Positions 9,132 to 17,331 of a stretch of 64,000 nucleotides of DNA are shown piece after piece; positions within the stretch are counted from its first letter, which is position 1; each line of letters begins with the position of its first letter. Position numbers and translations under genes: made by a program. Source of the stretch: Streptomyces naganishii JCM 4654 (GTDB lineage: Bacteria; Actinomycetota; Actinomycetes; Streptomycetales; Streptomycetaceae); contig NZ_BMVF01000028.1 of assembly GCF_014650575.1 (NCBI RefSeq), positions 1-64,000 of the forward strand. Reading direction: 5' to 3'. The notes under the pieces were generated by a model. The model did not search any database. It saw only the letters and a list, made by a program, of their open reading frames with translations, and was not told the DNA's origin.

Positions 9132-9776
9132 ATGGCTAAGCAGATCAAGGGCATCCTGGGCGAGAAGCTCGGCATGACGCAGGTGTGGGACGAGAACAAC
9201 CGTGTCGTCCCGGTCACCGTCGTCAAGGCCGGCCCCAACGTCGTGACCCAGGTTCGTACCAACGACGTCGACGGCTACGAGTCGGTCCAGATCGCCTTCG
9301 GCGAGATCGACCCGCGCAAGGTGAACAAGCCCCTCAAGGGCCACTTCGCGAAGGCCGACGTCACCCCCCGTCGTCACCTCGTCGAGATCCGCACCGCGGA
9401 CGCCGCCGAGTACACCCTCGGCCAGGAGATCACCGCTGAGGTGTTCGAGGCCGGCGTGAAGGTCGACGTCACCGGCAAGAGCAAGGGCAAGGGCTTCGCC
9501 GGTGTCATGAAGCGCCACAACTTCGGTGGCCTCGGCGCCGGGCACGGTACCCAGCGCAAGCACCGCTCTCCCGGTTCCATCGGCGGCTGCGCCACCCCGG
9601 GCCGTGTGTTCAAGGGCCTGCGCATGGCGGGTCGCATGGGCAACGAGCGGGTCACCACCCAGAACCTGACCGTCCACGCCGTTGACGCGGAGAAGGGTCT
9701 GCTGCTCATCAAGGGCGCGGTTCCCGGTCCGAACGGCGGCCTCGTCCTGGTCCGCACCGCGGCCAAGGGGGCCTGA
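9132..9776 (+). CDS. rplC: 50S ribosomal protein L3
   Basis: 214 residues. The start MAKQIKGILGEKLGMTQ and the central loop GHGTQRKHRSPGSIG, which reaches toward the peptidyl-transferase centre, identify L3. It is one of the first assembly proteins of the 50S subunit. A GAGAG binding site precedes the ATG. Second gene of the S10 operon, 18 bases after rpsJ. Confidence 0.98.
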   Translation: MAKQIKGILGEKLGMTQVWDENNRVVPVTVVKAGPNVVTQVRTNDVDGYESVQIAFGEIDPRKVNKPLKGHFAKADVTPRRHLVEIRTADAAEYTLGQEITAEVFEAGVKVDVTGKSKGKGFAGVMKRHNFGGLGAGHGTQRKHRSPGSIGGCATPGRVFKGLRMAGRMGNERVTTQNLTVHAVDAEKGLLLIKGAVPGPNGGLVLVRTAAKGA

Positions 9777-9784
9777 GGTAACCG

Positions 9785-10441
9785 ATGAGCACTGTTGACA
9801 TCCTTTCGCCGGCGGGCGAGAAGGCCGGTACCGTCGAGCTCCCCGCGGAGATCTTCGGCGTTGAGAAGGTCAGCGTTCCGCTGATCCACCAGGTCGTCGT
9901 CGCACAGCTGGCCGCTGCCCGCCAGGGCACGCACAAGACCAAGACCCGTGGCGAGGTCCGCGGCGGCGGCAAGAAGCCGTACCGCCAGAAGGGCACCGGT
10001 CGCGCCCGTCAGGGTTCGACCCGCGCGCCGCAGTTCGCCGGCGGTGGCGTCGTGCACGGCCCCGTGCCGCGCGACTACTCGCAGCGGACCCCGAAGAAGA
10101 TGAAGGCCGCGGCCCTGCGCCACGCCCTCACCGACCGGGCCCGCCACAACCGCATCCACGTCGTCTCCGGCGTGGTCGAGGGCGAGATCTCCACGAAGGC
10201 CGCCAAGAGCCTGTTCGGCAAGATCAGCGAGCGCAAGAACCTGCTCCTGGTCGCCGACCGCTCCGACGAGGCCGCGTGGCTGTCCGCCCGCAACCTGCCC
10301 CAGGTCCACATCCTGGAGCCGGGCCAGCTGAACACGTACGACGTTCTCGTCTCGGACGACGTGGTCTTCACCAAGGCCGCTTTCGAGTCCTTCGTCGCCG
10401 GCCCGAACAAGGCCAACGACAACGAAGGGAGCGAGGCCTGA
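9785..10441 (+). CDS. rplD: 50S ribosomal protein L4
   Basis: 218 residues. The extended arm region GEVRGGGKKPYRQKGTGRARQGS, which lines the exit tunnel (macrolide region), is intact. In E. coli L4 also represses its own operon; whether the long leader here plays that part is not shown. It lies 8 bases after rplC and its stop overlaps the rplW start (TGATG). Confidence 0.98.
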   Translation: MSTVDILSPAGEKAGTVELPAEIFGVEKVSVPLIHQVVVAQLAAARQGTHKTKTRGEVRGGGKKPYRQKGTGRARQGSTRAPQFAGGGVVHGPVPRDYSQRTPKKMKAAALRHALTDRARHNRIHVVSGVVEGEISTKAAKSLFGKISERKNLLLVADRSDEAAWLSARNLPQVHILEPGQLNTYDVLVSDDVVFTKAAFESFVAGPNKANDNEGSEA

Positions 10442-10860
10442 TGGCTACGCGTCACCCCTCCATCGCCTCGAAGGCCGCCAAGGCCGCCAAGGCCGCGCGC
10501 GTCGCCAAGGCGCGCCGTCACGCCGCCGAGGGCAAGAACACCGTCGAGACCCCGCTGAGCAAGTCGTACACGGACCCCCGTGACGTCCTGCTCAAGCCGG
10601 TCGTGTCGGAGAAGAGCTACGCGCTCCTCGACGAGAACAAGTACACGTTCATCGTCGACCCGAACGCCAACAAGACCCAGATCAAGCAGGCCGTCCAGGC
10701 GGTCTTCGAGGTCAAGGTCACCGGGGTCAACACGATCAACCGCCAGGGCAAGCGCAAGCGGACCCGCACCGGTTTCGGCCAGCGTGCCGCGACCAAGCGC
10801 GCGATCGTGACCCTCGCCGAGGGCGACCGTATCGACATCTTCGGCGGTCCGACCGCCTGA
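10441..10860 (+). CDS. rplW: 50S ribosomal protein L23
   Basis: 139 residues from the ATG overlapping the rplD stop. The core from about residue 45 (DPRDVLLKPVVSEKSY) is a normal L23, which sits at the tunnel exit and contacts trigger factor and SRP. The first 40 residues are an Ala/Lys-rich extension that most bacterial L23 proteins lack, but it is usual in Streptomyces as I recall. Confidence 0.97.
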   Translation: MATRHPSIASKAAKAAKAARVAKARRHAAEGKNTVETPLSKSYTDPRDVLLKPVVSEKSYALLDENKYTFIVDPNANKTQIKQAVQAVFEVKVTGVNTINRQGKRKRTRTGFGQRAATKRAIVTLAEGDRIDIFGGPTA

Positions 10861-10900
10861 CGGCGGTCCGGATCGTCCGATATCGGACGAGGACTGAGAA

Positions 10901-11737
10901 ATGGGTATCCGCAAGTACAAGCCGACGACTCCTGGCCGTCGTGGCGCCAGCGTCGCCGACTTCGTCGAGGTCACGCGGTCCACGCCGGAGAAGTCGCTGG
11001 TCCGTCCCCTGCACAGCAAGGGCGGCCGTAACAATTCCGGTCGTGTGACCGTTCGCCACCAGGGTGGCGGACACAAGCGCGCCTACCGCGTGATCGACTT
11101 CCGTCGTCACGACAAGGACGGCGTGCCGGCGAAGGTCGCGCACATCGAGTACGACCCCAACCGCACCGCGCGCATCGCGCTGCTGCACTACGCGGACGGC
11201 GAGAAGCGCTACATCCTCGCGCCGCGTGGCCTGTCGCAGGGCGACCGCGTCGAGAACGGTCCCGGGGCCGACATCAAGCCGGGCAACAACCTGGCCCTCC
11301 GCAACATCCCGGTCGGTACCACGATCCACGCGATCGAGCTCCGTCCCGGTGGCGGCGCCAAGTTCGCCCGCTCCGCCGGTGCCTCCGTGCAGCTGCTCGC
11401 GAAGGAGGGCTCGATGGCCCACCTCCGCATGCCGTCCGGTGAGATCCGCCTGGTCGACCAGCGCTGCCGCGCCACGGTCGGCGAGGTCGGCAACGCCGAG
11501 CAGAGCAACATCAACTGGGGCAAGGCCGGCCGCAAGCGCTGGCTGGGCGTCCGCCCGACCGTTCGCGGTGTGGCGATGAACCCGGTTGACCACCCCCACG
11601 GTGGTGGTGAGGGCAAGACCTCGGGTGGCCGCCACCCGGTCAGCCCCTGGGGTCAGAAGGAAGGTCGTACTCGTTCTCCCAAGAAGGCGAGCAACAAGTA
11701 CATCGTCCGCCGCCGCAAGACGAACAAGAAGCGCTAA
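10901..11737 (+). CDS. rplB: 50S ribosomal protein L2
   Basis: 278 residues. The hallmark loop NPVDHPHGGGEGK begins at residue 227; the histidines here are close to the peptidyl-transferase centre. The N-terminus MGIRKYKPTTPGRR and the basic tail IVRRRKTNKKR are typical. Fifth gene of the S10 operon, 40 bases after rplW with GAGGACTGAG upstream. Confidence 0.98.
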   Translation: MGIRKYKPTTPGRRGASVADFVEVTRSTPEKSLVRPLHSKGGRNNSGRVTVRHQGGGHKRAYRVIDFRRHDKDGVPAKVAHIEYDPNRTARIALLHYADGEKRYILAPRGLSQGDRVENGPGADIKPGNNLALRNIPVGTTIHAIELRPGGGAKFARSAGASVQLLAKEGSMAHLRMPSGEIRLVDQRCRATVGEVGNAEQSNINWGKAGRKRWLGVRPTVRGVAMNPVDHPHGGGEGKTSGGRHPVSPWGQKEGRTRSPKKASNKYIVRRRKTNKKR

Positions 11738-11749
11738 GGACGGGTTGAG

Positions 11750-12031
11750 ATGCCGCGTAGCTTGAAGAAGGGGCCTTTCGTCGACGACCACCTGATGAAG
11801 AAGGTGGACGTCCAGAACGAAGCCGGCACCAAGAACGTCATCAAGACCTGGTCCCGCCGCTCGATGATCGTCCCGGCCATGCTGGGCCACACGATCGCGG
11901 TGCACAACGGCAAGACCCACATCCCGGTGTTTGTCACCGAGTCGATGGTCGGCCACAAGCTCGGCGAGTTCTCGCCGACCCGCACCTTCCGGGGTCACGT
12001 CAAGGACGACCGGAAGTCGAAGCGCCGCTAG
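11750..12031 (+). CDS. rpsS: 30S ribosomal protein S19
   Basis: 93 residues. PRSLKKGPFVDDHL and the C-terminal GHKLGEFSPTRTFRGH identify it. It sits in the 30S head next to S13 and contacts 16S rRNA. It starts 12 bases after rplB. Confidence 0.98.
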   Translation: MPRSLKKGPFVDDHLMKKVDVQNEAGTKNVIKTWSRRSMIVPAMLGHTIAVHNGKTHIPVFVTESMVGHKLGEFSPTRTFRGHVKDDRKSKRR

Positions 12032-12072
12032 TCGCGGGGTGATTGACCATGACAAACACTGAAGGGACAACC

Positions 12073-12420
12073 ATGGAAGCCAGGGCCCAGGCGCGGTACA
12101 TCCGCGTCACGCCCATGAAGGCCCGCCGTGTGGTGGACCTCATCCGCGGCATGGGCGCCGCGGAGGCTCAGGCGGTCCTGCGTTTCGCCCCGCAGGCCGC
12201 GAGCGTGCCGGTCGGCAAGGTGCTGGACAGCGCCATCGCCAACGCCGCGCACAACTACGACCACACCGACGTCGACAGCCTCTACGTCTCCGAGGCCTAC
12301 GTCGACGAGGGCCCGACCCTGAAGCGGTTCCGGCCGCGTGCCCAGGGCCGTGCCTACCGGATCCGCAAGCGGACCAGCCACATCACCGTGGTCGTCAGCA
12401 GCAAGGAAGGAACCCGGTAA
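12073..12420 (+). CDS. rplV: 50S ribosomal protein L22
   Basis: 115 residues from ATG 12073 (MEARAQARYIRVTPMKARRV), preceded by GAAGGGA with 5 bases spacing. An in-frame ATG at 12049 would add eight residues and is a possible alternative. The C-terminal hairpin with RIRKRTSHITVVV reaches the exit tunnel, where macrolide-resistance changes map in other bacteria. The TAA stop shares its last base with the rpsC start. Confidence 0.95.
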   Translation: MEARAQARYIRVTPMKARRVVDLIRGMGAAEAQAVLRFAPQAASVPVGKVLDSAIANAAHNYDHTDVDSLYVSEAYVDEGPTLKRFRPRAQGRAYRIRKRTSHITVVVSSKEGTR

Positions 12421-13250
12421 TGGGCCAGAAGGTAAACCCGCACGGGTTCCGGCTCGGTGTCACGACCGACTTCAAGTCGCGTTGGTACGCCGACAAGCTG
12501 TACAAGGACTACGTCAAGGAAGACGTCGCCATCCGCAGGATGATGACGTCCGGCATGGAGCGCGCCGGCATCTCCAAGGTCGAGATCGAGCGCACCCGTG
12601 ACCGCGTGCGTGTGGACATCCACACCGCTCGTCCGGGCATCGTCATCGGCCGCCGTGGCGCCGAGGCCGACCGCATCCGCGGTGACCTCGAGAAGCTCAC
12701 GGGCAAGCAGGTCCAGCTGAACATCCTCGAGGTCAAGAACCCCGAGACGGACGCTCAGCTCGTGGCCCAGGCCGTCGCCGAGCAGCTCTCCTCCCGCGTC
12801 TCCTTCCGCCGCGCCATGCGCAAGAGCATGCAGTCGGCGATGAAGGCGGGCGCCAAGGGCATCAAGATCCAGTGCGGTGGCCGCCTCGGCGGCGCCGAGA
12901 TGTCCCGCTCGGAGTTCTACCGCGAGGGCCGCGTGCCCCTGCACACGCTCCGCGCGAACGTGGACTACGGCTTCTTCGAGGCCAAGACGACCTTCGGCCG
13001 CATCGGTGTGAAGGTCTGGATCTACAAGGGCGACGTGAAGAACATCGCCGAGGTCCGCGCCGAGAACGCCGCCGCCCGTGCGGGCAACCGCCCGGCTCGC
13101 GGTGGTGCAGACCGCCCGGCCCGTGGTGGCCGTGGTGGCGAGCGGCGCGGTCGCAAGCCGCAGCAGCAGTCGGCTCCCGCCGCCGAGGCCCCCAAGGCCG
13201 AGGCGCCGGCCGCTGCCGCTCCGGCTGAGAGCACCGGAACGGAGGCCTGA
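12420..13250 (+). CDS. rpsC: 30S ribosomal protein S3
   Basis: 276 residues. The KH domain (RPGIVIGRRGAEADRIR near residue 70) and the C-terminal domain with IKIQCGGRLGGAEMSR are normal. S3 is part of the mRNA entry site. After residue 215 there is a long Ala/Arg/Gly/Pro-rich tail of about 60 residues, common in Streptomyces S3 but absent from the 230-residue E. coli protein. The start overlaps the rplV stop by one base. Confidence 0.98.
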   Translation: MGQKVNPHGFRLGVTTDFKSRWYADKLYKDYVKEDVAIRRMMTSGMERAGISKVEIERTRDRVRVDIHTARPGIVIGRRGAEADRIRGDLEKLTGKQVQLNILEVKNPETDAQLVAQAVAEQLSSRVSFRRAMRKSMQSAMKAGAKGIKIQCGGRLGGAEMSRSEFYREGRVPLHTLRANVDYGFFEAKTTFGRIGVKVWIYKGDVKNIAEVRAENAAARAGNRPARGGADRPARGGRGGERRGRKPQQQSAPAAEAPKAEAPAAAAPAESTGTEA

Positions 13251-13255
13251 CCGAC

Positions 13256-13675
13256 ATGCTGATCCCCCGTAGGGTCAAGCACCGCAAGCAGCACCACCCG
13301 AAGCGCAGCGGTATGTCCAAGGGTGGCACGCAGGTTGCGTTCGGCGAGTACGGCATCCAGGCGCTGACCCCGGCCTACGTGACCAACCGCCAGATCGAGG
13401 CGGCCCGTATCGCGATGACCCGTCACATCAAGCGTGGCGGCAAGGTCTGGATCAACATCTACCCGGACCGTCCCCTCACCAAGAAGCCGGCCGAGACCCG
13501 CATGGGTTCCGGTAAGGGTTCTCCGGAGTGGTGGATCGCGAACGTCAAGCCCGGACGCGTGATGTTCGAGCTGTCGTACCCCAACGAGAAGATCGCCCGT
13601 GAGGCGCTGACCCGTGCGGCCCACAAGCTGCCGATGAAGTGCCGGATCGTCAAGCGCGAGGCAGGTGAAGCGTGA
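13256..13675 (+). CDS. rplP: 50S ribosomal protein L16
   Basis: 139 residues starting MLIPRRVKHRKQHHPKRSG. It binds 23S rRNA near the A-site tRNA elbow. The stop TGA overlaps the rpmC start (GTGATG), suggesting translational coupling. Confidence 0.98.
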   Translation: MLIPRRVKHRKQHHPKRSGMSKGGTQVAFGEYGIQALTPAYVTNRQIEAARIAMTRHIKRGGKVWINIYPDRPLTKKPAETRMGSGKGSPEWWIANVKPGRVMFELSYPNEKIAREALTRAAHKLPMKCRIVKREAGEA

Positions 13676-13899
13676 TGTCGGCCGGTACCAAGGCGTCCGA
13701 GCTGCGCGAGCTGGGCAACGAGGAGCTTCTGGGCAAGCTCCGCGAGGCCAAGGAAGAGCTGTTCAACCTCCGCTTCCAGGCGGCGACCGGTCAGCTCGAG
13801 AACCACGGCCGTCTCAAGGCGGTCCGCAAGGACATCGCCCGGATCTACACCCTCATGCGTGAGCGTGAGCTCGGCATCGAGTCGGTGGAGAACGCCTGA
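13675..13899 (+). CDS. rpmC: 50S ribosomal protein L29
   Basis: 74 residues, two long helices (ELRELGNEELLGKLREAKEELFNLRFQ in part). It lies near the tunnel exit beside L23. The ATG at 13675 is chosen over the GTG three bases upstream; both overlap the rplP stop. Confidence 0.96.
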   Translation: MSAGTKASELRELGNEELLGKLREAKEELFNLRFQAATGQLENHGRLKAVRKDIARIYTLMRERELGIESVENA

Positions 13900-14183
13900 T
13901 GAGCGAGAGCAACGTGACTGAGAACAAGGAAGCCCGCGGTTTCCGCAAGACCCGTGAGGGTCTGGTCGTCAGCGACAAGATGGACAAGACCGTCGTCGTC
14001 GCCGTCGAGGACCGCGTCAAGCACGCGCTGTACGGCAAGGTCATCCGCCGTACCAACAAGCTCAAGGCGCACGACGAGCAGAACGCCGCGGGTGTCGGCG
14101 ACCGCGTCCTCCTGATGGAGACCCGGCCGCTGTCCGCGACCAAGCGCTGGCGCGTCGTCGAGATCCTCGAGAAGGCCAAGTAA
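13899..14183 (+). CDS. rpsQ: 30S ribosomal protein S17
   Basis: 94 residues. The oligonucleotide-binding fold with GLVVSDKMDKTVVVAVEDRV and the C-terminal SATKRWRVVEIL are typical. It is an early assembly protein of the 30S body. The start overlaps the rpmC stop by one base. Last gene of the S10 operon; a strong hairpin follows. Confidence 0.98.
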   Translation: MSESNVTENKEARGFRKTREGLVVSDKMDKTVVVAVEDRVKHALYGKVIRRTNKLKAHDEQNAAGVGDRVLLMETRPLSATKRWRVVEILEKAK

Positions 14184-14226
14184 ATCTCCTGCGGGGCATT
14201 CCTCGCAGGACAGTTCCGCCAGGCTC

Positions 14227-14255
14227 GGCAGGGGTTCCGTGAAGGAACCCCTGCC
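14227..14255 (+). terminator. perfect 12-bp hairpin between rpsQ and rplN
   Basis: GGCAGGGGTTCC, loop GTGAA, GGAACCCCTGCC. No U-run follows, so it may be a terminator, an attenuator or an RNA-processing site at the S10/spc boundary. A smaller CCTGCG/CGCAGG pair lies just upstream. Confidence 0.5.
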
Positions 14256-14284
14256 GGGAACCGGCAGACAAACAGGAGATAGAC

Positions 14285-14653
14285 GTGATCCAGCAGGAGT
14301 CGCGACTGCGTGTCGCCGACAACACTGGTGCGAAGGAGATCCTTTGCATCCGTGTGCTCGGTGGCTCCGGTCGCCGCTACGCGGGCATCGGTGACGTCAT
14401 CGTCGCCACCGTCAAGGACGCGATCCCCGGTGGCAACGTGAAGAAGGGTGACGTCGTCAAGGCGGTCATCGTTCGCACCGTCAAGGAGCGCCGCCGTCCG
14501 GACGGCTCGTACATCCGCTTCGACGAGAACGCCGCCGTCATTCTGAAGAACGACGGCGACCCTCGTGGCACCCGTATCTTCGGCCCGGTGGGCCGTGAGC
14601 TGCGCGAGAAGAAGTTCATGAAGATCATCTCCCTCGCGCCGGAGGTGCTGTGA
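14285..14653 (+). CDS. rplN: 50S ribosomal protein L14
   Basis: 122 residues from a GTG with an ACAGGAGATAGAC binding region. MIQQESRLRVADNTGAKEILCIRVLGG is diagnostic in its parts. It binds 23S rRNA and forms part of an intersubunit bridge; it is also the RsfS target in other bacteria. First gene of the spc operon part. Confidence 0.98.
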   Translation: MIQQESRLRVADNTGAKEILCIRVLGGSGRRYAGIGDVIVATVKDAIPGGNVKKGDVVKAVIVRTVKERRRPDGSYIRFDENAAVILKNDGDPRGTRIFGPVGRELREKKFMKIISLAPEVL

Positions 14654-14655
14654 GC

Positions 14656-14979
14656 ATGAAGATCAAGAAGGGCGACCTGGTCCAGGTCATCACCGGCAAG
14701 GACAAGGGCAAGCAGGGCAAGGTCATTGCCGCTTACCCGCGCGAGGAGCGTGTCCTGGTCGAGGGTGTCAACCGGGTCAAGAAGCACACCAAGGCCGGGC
14801 CGACCGCCGGAGGTTCGCAGGCCGGCGGCATCGTCACCACCGAGGCCCCGATCCACGTCTCCAACGTCCAGCTGGTCGTGGAGAAGGACGGGCAGAAGGT
14901 CGTGACCCGCGTCGGTTACCGCTTCGACGACGAAGGCAACAAGATCCGCGTTGCCAAGCGGACGGGTGAGGACATCTGA
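14656..14979 (+). CDS. rplX: 50S ribosomal protein L24
   Basis: 107 residues, with a KOW motif at the N-terminus (KGDLVQVITGKDKGKQGKV). It starts 50S assembly. The start is placed at ATG 14656 (MKIKKGDL), as in other Streptomyces; a GTG at 14650 overlapping the rplN stop is closer to the GGAGG and is an alternative. The stop overlaps the rplE start. Confidence 0.95.
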   Translation: MKIKKGDLVQVITGKDKGKQGKVIAAYPREERVLVEGVNRVKKHTKAGPTAGGSQAGGIVTTEAPIHVSNVQLVVEKDGQKVVTRVGYRFDDEGNKIRVAKRTGEDI

Positions 14980-15536
14980 TGGCTACCACCACTTCGCCGC
15001 GTCTGAAGCAGAAGTACCGCGACGAGATCGCCCCCAAGCTGCGTGACGAGTTCAAGTACGAGAACGTCATGCAGATCCCGGGCCTCGTCAAGATCGTGGT
15101 CAACATGGGTGTGGGCGACGCCGCCCGCGACTCCAAGCTGATCGAGGGCGCCATCCGCGACCTCACCACGATCACCGGTCAGAAGCCGGCCGTCACCAAG
15201 GCCCGCAAGTCCATCGCGCAGTTCAAGCTGCGTGAGGGCCAGCCGATCGGTGCCCACGTCACGCTCCGTGGCGACCGCATGTGGGAGTTCCTGGACCGCA
15301 CCCTGTCGCTCGCGCTGCCGCGCATCCGCGACTTCCGCGGCCTGTCCCCCAAGCAGTTCGACGGCCGTGGCAACTACACCTTCGGTCTCACGGAGCAGGT
15401 CATGTTCCACGAGATCGACCAGGACAAGATCGACCGCGTCCGGGGTATGGACATCACCGTGGTCACCACGGCGACCAACGACGCTGAGGGCCGCGCGCTC
15501 CTTCGTCACCTCGGCTTCCCGTTCAAGGAGGCGTGA
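14979..15536 (+). CDS. rplE: 50S ribosomal protein L5
   Basis: 185 residues. It binds 5S rRNA in the central protuberance and contacts P-site tRNA. The motif KPAVTKARKSIAQFKLREG and the tail TNDAEGRALLRHLGFPF are typical. It overlaps rplX by one base. Confidence 0.98.
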   Translation: MATTTSPRLKQKYRDEIAPKLRDEFKYENVMQIPGLVKIVVNMGVGDAARDSKLIEGAIRDLTTITGQKPAVTKARKSIAQFKLREGQPIGAHVTLRGDRMWEFLDRTLSLALPRIRDFRGLSPKQFDGRGNYTFGLTEQVMFHEIDQDKIDRVRGMDITVVTTATNDAEGRALLRHLGFPFKEA

Positions 15537-15541
15537 GCGAG

Positions 15542-15727
15542 ATGGCGAAGAAGGCTCTGATTGCCAAGGCTGCTCGCAAGCCCAAGTTCGGTGTGCGTGG
15601 CTACACCCGCTGCCAGCGCTGCGGCCGCCCGCACTCCGTGTACCGCAAGTTCGGCCTGTGCCGCGTGTGCCTTCGTGAGATGGCTCACCGTGGCGAGCTG
15701 CCGGGCGTGACCAAGAGCTCCTGGTAA
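15542..15727 (+). CDS. rpsZ: 30S ribosomal protein S14, zinc-binding type (S14Z)
   Basis: 61 residues, the short form with an intact zinc ribbon: Cys24, Cys27, Cys40, Cys43. It sits in the 30S head next to S3 and S10. The ATG at 15542 is used; the in-frame GTG at 15533 overlaps the rplE stop but lies before the conserved MAKKALI start. Being zinc-dependent, it is the form that zinc-starved Streptomyces replace with a cysteine-free paralogue, which is not in this window. Confidence 0.97.
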   Translation: MAKKALIAKAARKPKFGVRGYTRCQRCGRPHSVYRKFGLCRVCLREMAHRGELPGVTKSSW

Positions 15728-15781
15728 CAACCCACTTGGGTTGCATCAGGACTCTCGGTAAGCAACTGGGGTAGGCAGGAT

Positions 15782-15817
15782 GCCCACCCCACATGCCTTA
15801 GGCTTGTGGGGTTGGGC
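15782..15817 (+). terminator. hairpin in the rpsZ-rpsH gap
   Basis: GCCCACCCCACA pairs with TGTGGGG-T-TGGGC across an 11-base loop; one bulged T. The gap of 213 bases is the longest inside the spc operon. It may be an attenuator or an S8-binding regulatory site; neither is proven. A TAGGCT in the loop could also be a -10 box. Confidence 0.4.
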
Positions 15818-15940
15818 GCCTGCCGCGCCCTAAACGACTTACTACGCCGTAGGTCCACCGCGCCGCACCCGTCCCGTCTCGGATCGGGGAGAGGGATGGC
15901 GCACCAGGAAACCCCGGCGAGAGAGGCCGAAGGCCAATTC

Positions 15941-16339
15941 ATGACCATGACTGATCCGATCGCAGACATGCTCACGCGTCTGCGGAACGCGAACTCGGCA
16001 TACCACGACACCGTGTCGATGCCGCACTCGAAGATCAAGTCGCACATCGCGGAGATCCTCCAGCAGGAGGGCTTCATCACGGGCTGGAAGACCGAGGACG
16101 CCGAGGTCGGCAAGAACCTCGTCCTCGAGCTGAAGTACGGCCCGAACCGTGAGCGCTCCATCGCGGGCATCAAGCGGATCTCCAAGCCCGGTCTCCGGGT
16201 GTACGCGAAGTCCACCAACCTGCCGAAGGTGCTCGGCGGCCTCGGCGTGGCGATCATCTCCACGTCGCACGGGCTCCTCACCGACAAGCAGGCCGGCAAG
16301 AAGGGCGTGGGTGGGGAAGTCCTCGCCTACGTCTGGTAG
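15941..16339 (+). CDS. rpsH: 30S ribosomal protein S8
   Basis: 132 residues beginning MTMTDPIADMLTRLRNANSAYH. It is the central 16S rRNA binder of the platform, and in E. coli the translational repressor of the spc operon. The start at ATG 15941 follows GAGAGGCCGAAGG. The frame is open to 15806, but that part lacks conserved sequence. Confidence 0.98.
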   Translation: MTMTDPIADMLTRLRNANSAYHDTVSMPHSKIKSHIAEILQQEGFITGWKTEDAEVGKNLVLELKYGPNRERSIAGIKRISKPGLRVYAKSTNLPKVLGGLGVAIISTSHGLLTDKQAGKKGVGGEVLAYVW

Positions 16340-16363
16340 CGGAAGGGAACGGAGGAAACAGCT

Positions 16364-16903
16364 ATGTCGCGCATCGGCAAGCTCCCCATCGCGGTTCCCG
16401 CCGGCGTGGACGTCACCATCGACGGCCGTACGGTCTCGGTCAAGGGCCCCAAGGGCGAGCTGACCCACACCGTCGCCGCGCCGATCGAGATCGTCAAGGG
16501 TGAGGACGGCGTTCTGAACGTCACCCGCCCCAACGACGAGCGTCAGAACAAGGCTCTCCACGGCCTGTCCCGCACGCTGGTGGCGAACATGATCACCGGC
16601 GTGACCCAGGGTTACGTGAAGAAGCTCGAGATCAGCGGTGTCGGTTACCGCGTCACGGCCAAGGGCTCGAACCTCGAGTTCGCGCTCGGTTACAGCCACC
16701 CGATCACCGTTGAGGCCCCCGAGGGCATCTCCTTCAAGGTGGAGACCCCGACCCGTTTCTCGGTCGAGGGCATCGACAAGCAGAAGGTCGGCGAGGTCGC
16801 GGCCAACATCCGCAAGCTGCGCAAGCCCGACCCGTACAAGGCCAAGGGCGTCAAGTACGAGGGCGAAGTCATCCGCCGCAAGGTCGGAAAGGCGGGTAAG
16901 TAA
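16364..16903 (+). CDS. rplF: 50S ribosomal protein L6
   Basis: 179 residues with two related domains; the tail LRKPDPYKAKGVKYEGEVIR carries the conserved L6 signature. It lies at the base of the P-stalk near the sarcin-ricin loop. GGAGG precedes the ATG. Confidence 0.98.
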   Translation: MSRIGKLPIAVPAGVDVTIDGRTVSVKGPKGELTHTVAAPIEIVKGEDGVLNVTRPNDERQNKALHGLSRTLVANMITGVTQGYVKKLEISGVGYRVTAKGSNLEFALGYSHPITVEAPEGISFKVETPTRFSVEGIDKQKVGEVAANIRKLRKPDPYKAKGVKYEGEVIRRKVGKAGK

Positions 16904-16906
16904 GCC

Positions 16907-17290
16907 ATGGCATACGGGCAGAAGATCCTCAAGGGCGACGCCTACAAGCGCGCCGCGATCAAGCGCCGTCACATCCGGATCCGCAAGCGGATCGCCGGTA
17001 CGGCGGAGCGTCCCCGTCTGGTCGTGACCCGCTCCAACCGCCACATCGTGGCGCAGGTGATCGACGACCTCAAGGGCCACACCCTGGCGTCGGCGTCCAC
17101 CCTGGACAGCTCGATCCGCGGTGGCGAGGGCGACAAGTCCGCGCAGGCCAAGCAGGTCGGCGCCCTGGTCGCCGAGCGTGCCAAGGCCGCCGGTGTCGAG
17201 GCCGTCGTGTTCGACCGTGGTGGCAACCAGTACGCCGGGCGCATCGCCGCCCTGGCCGACGCCGCCCGCGAAGCCGGCCTGAAGTTCTGA
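16907..17290 (+). CDS. rplR: 50S ribosomal protein L18
   Basis: 127 residues. It binds 5S rRNA with L5. RPRLVVTRSNRHIVAQVIDD and the C-terminal YAGRIAALADAAREAGLKF are typical. It starts three bases after rplF ends. Confidence 0.98.
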   Translation: MAYGQKILKGDAYKRAAIKRRHIRIRKRIAGTAERPRLVVTRSNRHIVAQVIDDLKGHTLASASTLDSSIRGGEGDKSAQAKQVGALVAERAKAAGVEAVVFDRGGNQYAGRIAALADAAREAGLKF

Positions 17291-17331
17291 GCCGGTTCCG
17301 TAGCTAGCGGAGACAGAGAGAGGTAATTCCA

